From Pseudomonas sp. (GTDB taxonomy: Bacteria > Pseudomonadota > Gammaproteobacteria > Pseudomonadales > Pseudomonadaceae): a DNA stretch of 64,000 nucleotides. The notes below the pieces were generated by a model, which was not told the origin of the DNA, made no database searches, and saw only the letters and a list, made by a program, of their open reading frames with translations. A program made the translations under genes and the position numbers. The stretch's first letter is position 1; each line of letters opens with the position of its first letter. Shown here piece by piece: positions 11,007 to 19,497 of this stretch. The DNA is taken from positions 29,647 to 93,646 of the forward strand of contig NZ_JAUYNT010000039.1 of NCBI RefSeq assembly GCF_030698175.1, read 5' to 3'.

Positions 11007-12239
11007 CTACGCCCGCGCCAGCTCCGGTAAATCACCGGACAAACCCAAGGCCTGACGCACCAGCAAGGCCTTGCCTTCATTCAGGCCATCAACCAGATTC
11101 AGCCCCGAATTACGCAACCAGCGCAGCGGCAGCGGATCGGCCTGGAACAACCGCTCGAAGCCCTCCATCGCCGCCATCATCGCCAGGTTATGCGGCATAC
11201 GGCGGCGCTCGTAACGGCTGAGCACGCGAATATCGGCAGGGTTTTCGCCGCGCTCCAGCGCATGCAGCAGCACTTCGGCGAGCACCGCAGCATCCAGAAA
11301 ACCCAGATTGACCCCCTGGCCGGCTAACGGGTGAATGGTGTGGGCGGCGTCGCCGATCAAGGCCAGGCCGGGCTCCACATAGCGCTTGGCATGCCGTTGG
11401 CGCAGCGGGATGCAATGCCGTGGGTCGGCCTCCAACACCTCACCCAGACGCCACTCGAAGGCCTTGCCGAGGGCGTAGCGAAACGCTGCGTCATCCAGTG
11501 CCATCAAGCGTTCGGCCTCGCTCGGCGTCACCGACCAGACAATCGAGCACCATTGCTCGGCATCCTCGCCCGTGCGCCCGGCCAAAGGCAAAAACGCCAG
11601 CGGGCCATCGTCGGTAAAGCGCTGCCAGGCGGTTTGTTGGTGTGGCTTGGCGCAGCGCACGCTGGTGACTAGGGCGTGGTGCAGGTAATCCCATTCGCGG
11701 GTGGCGCAGCCAGCCAGGCGCCGTACCGCCGAGTTGGCGCCATCGGCGGCGATCAGCAGCGGCGCGCGTAACTCGCGGCCATCGCTGAGGGTCAGCAACC
11801 AGTCGTCGCCGGAGCGGCGCAGTTGCTCCAGGCGCGCGCTGGGCAAAATACCCAGGTCGGCGTCATACAGGGCATCCAGCAGCGCATCCTGAACCACGCG
11901 GTTTTCGACTATATGGCCGAGCACCTCGGCATGCACGCTGGCAGCGGAAAAATGCACCTGGCCGGTGCCGGAGCCGTCCCACACCTGCATCTCGCCGTAG
12001 GGGCTGGCGCGCCGGGCGACGATCCCCGGCCAGACCTGCAGGCGCTCAAGGATGCGCTGGCTGGCGGCCGACAGGGCGCTGACCCGTGGCTCAAAGGCCG
12101 CAGCCTGATCGAACGGCTTAACGCTCAGCGGGCCGCCATCCAGCAACATGATTTGCAGACCACTGTTTTGCAGCGCCAAGGCCAAGGCACTACCAACCAT
12201 ACCGGCGCCAACAATGATCACATCCGCTTGTAGTTGCAT
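11007..12239 (-). CDS. UbiH/UbiF/VisC family ubiquinone biosynthesis FAD hydroxylase
   Basis: MQLQADVIIVGAGMVGSALALALQNSGLQIMLLDGG; GDAAHTIHPLAGQGVNLGFLD motif. Confidence 0.92.
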   Translation of the reverse strand: MQLQADVIIVGAGMVGSALALALQNSGLQIMLLDGGPLSVKPFDQAAAFEPRVSALSAASQRILERLQVWPGIVARRASPYGEMQVWDGSGTGQVHFSAASVHAEVLGHIVENRVVQDALLDALYDADLGILPSARLEQLRRSGDDWLLTLSDGRELRAPLLIAADGANSAVRRLAGCATREWDYLHHALVTSVRCAKPHQQTAWQRFTDDGPLAFLPLAGRTGEDAEQWCSIVWSVTPSEAERLMALDDAAFRYALGKAFEWRLGEVLEADPRHCIPLRQRHAKRYVEPGLALIGDAAHTIHPLAGQGVNLGFLDAAVLAEVLLHALERGENPADIRVLSRYERRRMPHNLAMMAAMEGFERLFQADPLPLRWLRNSGLNLVDGLNEGKALLVRQALGLSGDLPELARA

Positions 12240-12241
12240 GC

Positions 12242-12724
12242 TTAGGCTGCCTGCCGCGCGCGCGGCTTGAGTCGTACATAAAGGGTTTTGTGCACCCGCG
12301 CCACCAGGGTGCCTTCGCCGTCGCGCACGTCAACGTGCAACTGCGGCAGGTATTTTTCGCCGGCGGCGGTGTGCGCGCGAATGTCCGCCAGCAGCTTATC
12401 GTCGATGACAAAGTCGGCGTACACCGGGCCTTTGCCGGGGGCGATAAAATCGATGCTGGCGGCCTTGTCCCAGACCAGATAATCGTCGCCCAACAAGGGC
12501 ATCAACAACAGCATGTAGAAGGGATCGACCATGCTGTACAGCGAGCCGCCGAACTGGGTGCCAACCGCATTGCGGTTGTACCAGCGCAACGCCATCTTCA
12601 CCCGCGCCTGCCGGCAATCCGGACTGATCTGCTGCACCGAGATGCCGGCACCGAGGTAAGGCGGATAGAGGTTCAGGCCAATGCGCAACAAACGCGCGCG
12701 ACGGGCCAATTTGGCATCACTCAT
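12242..12724 (-). CDS. DUF4442-type hotdog-fold protein (thioesterase-like)
   Basis: MSDAKLARRARLLRIGLNLYPPYLGAGISVQQISPDCRQARVKMALRWYNRNAVGTQFGGSLYSMVDPFYMLLLM. Confidence 0.8.
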   Translation of the reverse strand: MSDAKLARRARLLRIGLNLYPPYLGAGISVQQISPDCRQARVKMALRWYNRNAVGTQFGGSLYSMVDPFYMLLLMPLLGDDYLVWDKAASIDFIAPGKGPVYADFVIDDKLLADIRAHTAAGEKYLPQLHVDVRDGEGTLVARVHKTLYVRLKPRARQAA

Positions 12725-12734
12725 AACAGTTCTC

Positions 12735-13919
12735 TCACGACGGGCGCGGGCCCAGGCCCATGGCCTGGCGGGCAAACCAGCGCTTGGCCGGCGGTAATAA
12801 ATCCAGCCCCAGGAGGCCGAGATTGCGCCCGGCGGCCAGCAGCGGCTGGTCACTGGTAAAGAGTTTGGTGACCTGATCGGAAAAACCCACGGTCAGTTGC
12901 TGGTCGAGGCGCTGGCGCTCCAGATAACCCTGCAAGCAGGCCAGCTCGCCCAAGGGCGCAGTGCTGGCCAACAGGGTTTCAGCCAGCTCCAGAGTATCGC
13001 GCAGCGACAGATTGTAACCCTGGCCAGCAATCGGGTGCAGGCTGTGGGCGGCGTTGCCGAGCACCACCAGATGGGGCCGCACTTGCTCCTGGGCCTCGGT
13101 CAGCGCCAGCGGATACAGATGGCGAGCGCCAACCTTGTGCAAGGCGCCGAGACGATAACCAAAGGCCTCCTGCAGTTCGGCCAGAAAGTGCCGATCATCC
13201 AGTTGCAGCAAGCGTTCGGCATCCGCGCTCGGCCGGGTCCAAACCAACGCGCAGCGGTTATCCGCCAACGGCAGCATGGCCATCGGCCCGGCCTCGGTGA
13301 AGCGTTCGAAGGCCTGCCCCTGGTGCGCCTGACTGGCGCTGATATTGGCGATCAGCGCACTCTGCTGATAGGCCTGCTGGCTGACGGCGATGCCCAGTTG
13401 CTCGCGCAAGCCGGAGCGGCCGCCATCGGCCAGCACGGCCAGGTCGCACTCCAGGGTCGAGTCATCATTCAAAGTTAAGCGATAGCCATCACCGAGACTG
13501 TGCATGGCCAGCACTTCGGCCGGGCAGCGCCAACTGATCACATTCTTATCCAAGGCTTGCCACAGGCAATGGCCGAGCCAGGCGTTCTCGACTACATAAC
13601 CGAGCGCAGGCACCCCTTCATCGGCGGCACTTAGCCGTGCGGCGCCAAAGCGACCACGGTCGGAGACATGAATTTGCGCAATCGGTTCGGCCCGCTCGGC
13701 GATGCTCGGCCACAGGCCCAGGCGCTGGTAAATCTGCCGGGTGCCGAACGACAAGGCGGTGGAGCGCGCGTCGTAGCTGGGCTGGTAGCTGCTGCCGGGG
13801 GCAAATGGCTCGATCAGCACTATCTGCCAGCCGCGGGCTTTGGCACCGGTTTGCAACGCCAAGGCCAAGCTGGCGCCGACTAGGCCGCCGCCAATAATCG
13901 CCAGTTGCACCCGTGCCAT
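12735..13919 (-). CDS. ubiH: 2-octaprenyl-6-methoxyphenyl hydroxylase
   Basis: MARVQLAIIGGGLVGASLALALQTGAKARGWQIVLIEPF; GNAAHSLHPIAGQGYNLSLRDT; 1-bp overlap with pepP stop. Confidence 0.93.
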   Translation of the reverse strand: MARVQLAIIGGGLVGASLALALQTGAKARGWQIVLIEPFAPGSSYQPSYDARSTALSFGTRQIYQRLGLWPSIAERAEPIAQIHVSDRGRFGAARLSAADEGVPALGYVVENAWLGHCLWQALDKNVISWRCPAEVLAMHSLGDGYRLTLNDDSTLECDLAVLADGGRSGLREQLGIAVSQQAYQQSALIANISASQAHQGQAFERFTEAGPMAMLPLADNRCALVWTRPSADAERLLQLDDRHFLAELQEAFGYRLGALHKVGARHLYPLALTEAQEQVRPHLVVLGNAAHSLHPIAGQGYNLSLRDTLELAETLLASTAPLGELACLQGYLERQRLDQQLTVGFSDQVTKLFTSDQPLLAAGRNLGLLGLDLLPPAKRWFARQAMGLGPRPS

Positions 13920-15274
13920 TAGCCGGCCACCGCCGCCGCTACAGGTGCGACCACACGGGCCGGCGCCATCAGCGCCTCGATGGCGGCCACGGTCTTGGGC
14001 ACCCCATCGGTGAGGATCTCGCAGCCGGTTTTGGTCACCACCACGTCGTCTTCGATGCGCACGCCAATGCCGCGCCACTTCTTGGCGACGTTCTGGTTGT
14101 CGACGGCAATGTAGATACCCGGCTCCACCGTCATGGCCATGCCGACCTCCAGCTCGCGCCATTCGCCGCCGACCTTGTAGTCGCCGACATCATGCACATC
14201 CATGCCCAGCCAGTGGCCGGCACGGTGCATATAGAACGCTTTGTAGGCCTCGCTGGCGATCAGCTCATCGACCGCGCCTTCGAGCAGGCCGAGTTCGACT
14301 AAGCCTGCGGTGATCACCCGCACCGTCGCCTCATGGGCGGCGTTCCAATGTTTGCCGGGAGCGATTTCCTTGAAGGCGGCTTCCTGGGAGGCCAGCACTA
14401 ACTCGTAGATGGCTTTTTGCTCGGACGAGAATTTGCCACTGACCGGGAAGGTGCGAGTGATGTCGCTGGCGTAGCAATCGATCTCGCAGGCGGCGTCGAT
14501 CAGCACCAGATCGCCGTCTTTGAGCAACGCATCGTTCTCACGGTAATGCAGGATGCAGGCGTTTTTGCCGGCCGCGACGATGGAGCCGTAGGCCGGCATT
14601 TTCGCCCCGCCCTTGCGGAATTCGTAATCCAGTTCGGCTTCCAAGTGGTACTCGTACAAGCCGGCGCGGCAGGCTTGCATGGCGCGCACATGGGCGCGGG
14701 CGGAAATCGCCGCGGCTTCCTTCATCACCTTCACTTCGGCCGCCGACTTGTACAGACGCATGTCGTGCAGCAGGTGATCGAGGGCAACAAACTCATTGGG
14801 CGGCTGCGCGCCTTGGCGGGCCTTGGAGCGGATCACGTTGATCCACTCCATCAGATGGCGGTCAAACTCTTGATGAATGCCCAGGGCGTAATAGACCCGC
14901 TCGCGGCCCTCGATCAGGCCCGGCAGAATCTCGTCGATGTCGCTGATCGGGAAGGCATCGTCGGCACCGTACTGGCTGATGGCGCCGTCCTGGCCGGCAC
15001 GCAGACCGTCCCAGAGTTCACGCTCGGGATTACGCTCGCGGCAGAACAGCACGTACTCACCATGGACGCGGCCGGGGATCAGCGCCAGCACCGCTTCCTG
15101 CTCGGGGAAGCCGGTGAGGTACTGGAAATCACTGTCCTGGCGGTAGATATGCTCAACGTCGCGGTTGCGGATATACACCGGCGCCGCCGGCAGTATGGCG
15201 ATGCTGTTGGGTTCCATCTGCGCCATCAGCGCCTTGCGCCGGCGCGCGAATTCGGCTTTCGGGATGCTGATCAT
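13919..15274 (-). CDS. pepP: Xaa-Pro aminopeptidase P
   Basis: MISIPKAEFARRRKALMAQMEPNSIAILPAAPVYIRNRDVEHIYRQDSDFQYLTGFPE; M24 metallopeptidase motifs (HRAGHWLGMDVHDVG). Confidence 0.95.
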   Translation of the reverse strand: MISIPKAEFARRRKALMAQMEPNSIAILPAAPVYIRNRDVEHIYRQDSDFQYLTGFPEQEAVLALIPGRVHGEYVLFCRERNPERELWDGLRAGQDGAISQYGADDAFPISDIDEILPGLIEGRERVYYALGIHQEFDRHLMEWINVIRSKARQGAQPPNEFVALDHLLHDMRLYKSAAEVKVMKEAAAISARAHVRAMQACRAGLYEYHLEAELDYEFRKGGAKMPAYGSIVAAGKNACILHYRENDALLKDGDLVLIDAACEIDCYASDITRTFPVSGKFSSEQKAIYELVLASQEAAFKEIAPGKHWNAAHEATVRVITAGLVELGLLEGAVDELIASEAYKAFYMHRAGHWLGMDVHDVGDYKVGGEWRELEVGMAMTVEPGIYIAVDNQNVAKKWRGIGVRIEDDVVVTKTGCEILTDGVPKTVAAIEALMAPARVVAPVAAAVAG

Positions 15275-15346
15275 GGGGACCTCCAACGATTTGATTAACC
15301 CCGCCGAATCAGGCTGTGTGAAATGCCGGCGGATATAGACTAGGAA

Positions 15347-15901
15347 TCAGTGCAACGCCGGTTTTGGCACGGCAGCCAGCGGCTTGGCACACTCGGTAAA
15401 CAGCAGCAACGGCGCCACGCGCAGGTACTCCATAACCTCCATGTAATCGTTCTCGCCGTCTTCGGACTCTTCCAGCGCGTCCTGCACCTGGGCGATCCCG
15501 GCCAGGTCCTGCAGCACTTCAATGGCCTCGGCCGACAAGGCCGCATCGCGGGCAGTCAAACCAAAACCACCGAGGAAACCCTGGCACCATTGGCCCAAGG
15601 CCTGGGCCCGCTCGGCCAGCGGCGCATCGTCGTTGGGCAGCAGCAAGATGATGGTCACCTCACTGCCAGACAGCTCGCCTTTGACCATTTCTTGCAGGCC
15701 AATCAGGGCCTGACGGACTTGCTCGGACGGCTCACTGTCGAGCAAGTCAGTCGCGTCGAGCAGCCAGGCTTCACTGTCAAAGCCGGCGCCGGCACAACTG
15801 CGACCGAGCAACAGACCATGCAACTCGGCAGGTGAAACAGGATGACCATTGCTGGCAAGCAAGGCGGCGAAGGCGGCATAGGGCGAATTTTGAATGGGCA
15901 T
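15347..15901 (-). CDS. UPF0149 (YgfB/YecA) family protein
   Basis: [38 protein letters not shown]; location directly upstream of pepP. Confidence 0.88.
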   Translation of the reverse strand: MPIQNSPYAAFAALLASNGHPVSPAELHGLLLGRSCAGAGFDSEAWLLDATDLLDSEPSEQVRQALIGLQEMVKGELSGSEVTIILLLPNDDAPLAERAQALGQWCQGFLGGFGLTARDAALSAEAIEVLQDLAGIAQVQDALEESEDGENDYMEVMEYLRVAPLLLFTECAKPLAAVPKPALH

Positions 15902-16104
15902 AATGGCGGGCATCGAAGTAGGTTTCTGAGCTAGGCGTCAGACGACGCAATGACTAGAATGAAGGTGGCTATCCTAGCACCGGCAGCCGCGCCAAGACCA
16001 TTGATGGTGCGCAACGGGTTTGACCGATACGCCTAACGACCTTATATATTTCACCGCTTTTTTTGCTTATTCATCGCCAAGTAGAGAGCCCAAGTAGAGA
16101 ACCT

Positions 16105-16314
16105 ATGCACGACGCCGACCTGCGCGCACTGACGGCCAAGCTGGAGCTACTGATCCAGCGCACCGAGCATCTCAAGGCTCACAACCGGCAGTTACTGGCG
16201 AGCGCGAAAGCGTGGCGCGAGGAACGCAGCCAACTGATTGAAAAGAACGAATTGGCCCGCAGCAAGGTCGAATCGATGATTATGCGCCTCAAGGCCCTAG
16301 AGCAAGACTCATGA
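16105..16314 (+). CDS. TIGR02449-type short coiled-coil protein preceding zapA
   Basis: MHDADLRALTAKLELLIQRTEHLKAHNRQLLASAKAWREERSQLIEKNELARSKVESMIMRLKALEQDS; ATGA overlap with zapA. Confidence 0.85.
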   Translation: MHDADLRALTAKLELLIQRTEHLKAHNRQLLASAKAWREERSQLIEKNELARSKVESMIMRLKALEQDS

Positions 16315-16625
16315 CCCAAGCCAAAAGCGTTACCGTGCAAATCCTCGACAAGGAGTATTGCATCGCCTGCCCGGCCGACGAGCGCGCCAACCTCGAAGGT
16401 GCCGCCCGCTACCTCGACGGCAAGATGCGCGAGATCCGCGCCAGCGGCAAAGTCATCGGCGCCGACCGCATTGCGGTGATGGCCGCACTGAATATCAGCC
16501 ACGACCTGCTGCACAAAAAACAGCGCCTCGACCAAGCCGCCGAAGAAACCCGCGAGTCGGTGCGCGACTTAATCGAGCGCGTCGACCAGGCCCTGATCAC
16601 CCATCCCGATGAAGCACAAGGCTGA
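16311..16625 (+). CDS. zapA: Cell division protein ZapA
   Basis: MTQAKSVTVQILDKEYCIACPADERANLEGAARYLDGKMREIRASGKVIGADRIAVMAALNISHDLL. Confidence 0.95.
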   Translation: MTQAKSVTVQILDKEYCIACPADERANLEGAARYLDGKMREIRASGKVIGADRIAVMAALNISHDLLHKKQRLDQAAEETRESVRDLIERVDQALITHPDEAQG

Positions 16626-16673
16626 TAGCCGAGCGGCATACCCATATGCCAGACGCGGGGGTATACTGCCAAC

Positions 16674-16855
16674 TCCTCCCTGGTGTGTGCGCCAGTTGGC
16701 GATGTCCCTGAGCCGATTCGCACAACCCCGGGGGTTGCACGTTGAGGTCGGTGTGCATGTCCGCTTGACGGAAAGCCTTAACGCCTCCTGCAACCTCCAC
16801 CTTGAACTTTCGGGTTCAAGGGCCAAGCCGGCAGCGGCACTCCGGGGAGTCATAT
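16674..16855 (+). ncRNA. ssrS: 6S RNA
   Basis: Pseudomonas-type 6S sequence CTCCCTGGTGTGTGCGCCAGTTGGCGATGTCCCTGAGCCGA...CGGTGTGCATGTCCGCTTGACGGAAAGCCTTAA...CCACCTTGAACTTTCGGGTTCAAGGGCCAAGCCGGCAGCGGCACTCCGGGGAG; between zapA and fau. Ends approximate. Confidence 0.92.
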
Positions 16856-16961
16856 TTTTACAGACATTGCCGCTCAGCCTGAGCCGCAGTTCAGCCCTAG
16901 CGCAGCGCCACTCGCGCGCTGCGCATACAGCACAGCTCAACCAATCCAGCAGTCCGCAAGC

Positions 16962-17558
16962 ATGAGCTCTCAGCCAGCGCTCAGTCGTGCCCAACTGCGC
17001 CGCCAATTACGCGCCGCCCGCCGCGCCCTGAGCCGCAGCCAACAACAACGGGCCGCCCGCGATCTGTACCGACAGCTGGCACAACATCCAATGTTTCGCC
17101 GGGCTCGGCAGATTGCCTTGTACCTATCCAGCGACGGCGAGATTGACCCGCAGCACTTAATGCGCGCCGCCCAACGTCGCGGCAAGGCCACTTATTTACC
17201 GGTCCTTAGCGCCTGGCCGAAAACCAAGATGGTCTTTCAGCGGGTGCGCGCCGACGAGCCGTTGCGGCTTAATCGCTTTAAAATTGCCGAGCCGCGGGCC
17301 AACCGCAATAGGCAACGCAAAGTCTGGGCGCTGGATTTAATCCTGCTGCCGCTGGTGGGTTTTGATCTGGACGGCGGTCGTCTGGGCATGGGCGGTGGCT
17401 TTTATGACCGAAGTTTGGCGTATCGCAAACTGCGCGCACAGCCGCAAAAGCCGCAGCTACTGGGCTTGGCCCATGAGTGTCAAAAAGTCGGGAAATTGCC
17501 GCTGGCCAGCTGGGATGTGGCGCTGACGGCGACGGTGACCGATCGGGCCTGGTATTAG
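16962..17558 (+). CDS. fau: 5-formyltetrahydrofolate cyclo-ligase
   Basis: MSSQPALSRAQLRRQLRAARRALS...; LGMGGGFYDRSLAY motif; downstream of 6S RNA. Confidence 0.94.
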   Translation: MSSQPALSRAQLRRQLRAARRALSRSQQQRAARDLYRQLAQHPMFRRARQIALYLSSDGEIDPQHLMRAAQRRGKATYLPVLSAWPKTKMVFQRVRADEPLRLNRFKIAEPRANRNRQRKVWALDLILLPLVGFDLDGGRLGMGGGFYDRSLAYRKLRAQPQKPQLLGLAHECQKVGKLPLASWDVALTATVTDRAWY

Positions 17559-17632
17559 CAGGCCACCATCGGACTGAAGATCATGCCGGACGGTTTAGCT
17601 GAGCAGTAAACCGCGAGGGTGCCGCTGACTCA

Positions 17633-17776
17633 TCAGCGCTTGGCTTCAACTTGGAGCGCCACACTGCTCGGCGCATCACTCTGGCTCGCCCAGTAGCTTT
17701 GCGCATAGGCGCTGGTGACCACGCCCAGACCGAACACAACCACTAAAATCCACAATATATCTGGCTTACGTTTCAT
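17633..17776 (-). CDS. Small single-TM hypothetical protein (47 aa)
   Basis: MKRKPDILWILVVVFGLGVVTSAYAQSYWASQSDAPSSVALQVEAKR; TM or signal segment. Confidence 0.6.
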   Translation of the reverse strand: MKRKPDILWILVVVFGLGVVTSAYAQSYWASQSDAPSSVALQVEAKR

Positions 17777-17965
17777 CAATGCCCCCGTGATAGACAGCTT
17801 CGCGCAGTTTTCCACGCTGATTATTGTTATAAGCCGTCCGGTGGCATTTTTTAATCGGCGCTATTGTCCAATAACCGGCACGTCCGTGCAATTTTTTTGC
17901 CAGCACTCAGTGTCAATAAGTGCACATTTTTTAACCGCAATGCGGGTACTTACAGAGTTCAGTCC

Positions 17966-18418
17966 ATGGCCTATTGGTTAATGAAATCGGAACCCGAGGA
18001 ACTGTCGATCCTCGACTTGCAACGCCTGCGCAGCGCCCAGTGGGATGGCGTACGCAATTATCAGGCGCGCAATTTTTTGCGCAGCATGGCGGTCGGCGAT
18101 CTGTTCTTCTTCTACCACTCCAGCTGCCCGCAACCGGGCATCGCTGGGATTGGCTGCATCAGCGCCAGCGCCTATCCGGACCCAACGGCGCTGGACCCAC
18201 ACAGCGCCTATTTTGACCCCAAGGCCAGCAGCGAGAAGAACCCCTGGAGCGCCGTCACAGTTGCGTACCACGAGGCCTTTAGCCGCGTACTGAGCCTGGG
18301 CGAACTGCGCGGCCAAAGCGCACTCGGTGAGATGCCGCTGCTGCAAAAAGGCAGCCGCTTGTCGGTGATGCCGGTGACCGCCGAGCAATGGCAAGCCGTG
18401 CTGGCCTTACGCGGCTAG
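17966..18418 (+). CDS. EVE domain-containing protein
   Basis: MAYWLMKSEPEELSILDLQRLRSAQWDGVRNYQARNFLRSMAVGDLFFFYHSS typical EVE domain. Confidence 0.92.
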   Translation: MAYWLMKSEPEELSILDLQRLRSAQWDGVRNYQARNFLRSMAVGDLFFFYHSSCPQPGIAGIGCISASAYPDPTALDPHSAYFDPKASSEKNPWSAVTVAYHEAFSRVLSLGELRGQSALGEMPLLQKGSRLSVMPVTAEQWQAVLALRG

Positions 18419-18531
18419 CCCGCCACGAGCCTGTGCAACGCGGCTGATTCAGACGGCCTGGATTGACAGGTATCAACACAAACTCCGGCCAAAACCGGCA
18501 GACTGCAGCATCAACCTCAGGAGGAGGAAGC

Positions 18532-19497
18532 ATGTCTAGCTCGCACCGCCCATCGAGTTTACTGGTCATCCCACTGATTTTGATTTTGTTGGCGGTGGCC
18601 GGCTTCGGTTACTGGCAATCCCTCAGTTCGCGCCTGCCAGAAGGCCTCAGCATGGCCAACGGCCGGCTGGAAGCCACCGAAGTGCAGATCGCCAGCAAAA
18701 CCCCGGGCCGCTTGGCCGAGGTACTGGTCAATGAAGGCGACCGGGTGAGCAAAAATCAGCTGCTCGCCCGCCTCGACACCCGCACTCTCGAGGCCCAGCG
18801 CAGTCAGGCCGAAGCCGAGGTGCTGCGGGCCAAGGAAACCCTGGCGGCCGCCGAGGCCACGGTGCAATTTCGCTTGAGCGAGCAACGTCTGGCCAGCCTG
18901 GAGCTCAAGCGCACCAGCGAACTGTTCCAGCGCAATTACGCCAGCCGGCAATTGCTTGAACAGCAACAGTCGCGCCTGGAGACCAGCAACGCCGCCGTCA
19001 ATGCCGCCCAGGCGCAAGTCGGCGCGCTGCGGGCGGCCATCGGCGCGGCCGAGGCACAAGTCGCCCAGCTGGCCAGCGAAATCGACGACAGCAGCCTGCT
19101 CGCCCCCATCGACGGTATCGTCCAGCTACGGCTGGCCGAGCCCGGCGAAGTGCTCGGCGCCGGTGGCCGGGTGTTGCTGATGATCGACACCAATGACCAG
19201 TACATGAACCTTTATCTACCGGCCGCCCAGGCCGGCGCCCTGACCGTTGGCGACGAGGCGCGGATTTTGCTGGACGCCCTGCCAGACCACGCACTGCCGG
19301 CGAAAATCAGCTTTGTCGCGGCCAAATCGCAGTTCACCCCCAAAGAAGTGGAAACCCGCGACGAGCGCCAGAAGCTGGTGTTCCGCGTCAAACTGCACCT
19401 GACCGATCCGGCGGCCGCGCCACAAGCCAAGCCCGGCATGCCCGGCGCCGGTTATGTGCGCAGTAATGGCGCGGCCTGGCCGGCCAATCTGCAATGA
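18532..19497 (+). CDS. HlyD-family periplasmic adaptor of an ABC exporter (YhiI-like)
   Basis: MSSSHRPSSLLVIPLILILLAVAGFGYWQSLS...; biotinyl-lipoyl-like and coiled-coil regions; 4-bp overlap with the next gene. Confidence 0.88.
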   Translation: MSSSHRPSSLLVIPLILILLAVAGFGYWQSLSSRLPEGLSMANGRLEATEVQIASKTPGRLAEVLVNEGDRVSKNQLLARLDTRTLEAQRSQAEAEVLRAKETLAAAEATVQFRLSEQRLASLELKRTSELFQRNYASRQLLEQQQSRLETSNAAVNAAQAQVGALRAAIGAAEAQVAQLASEIDDSSLLAPIDGIVQLRLAEPGEVLGAGGRVLLMIDTNDQYMNLYLPAAQAGALTVGDEARILLDALPDHALPAKISFVAAKSQFTPKEVETRDERQKLVFRVKLHLTDPAAAPQAKPGMPGAGYVRSNGAAWPANLQ

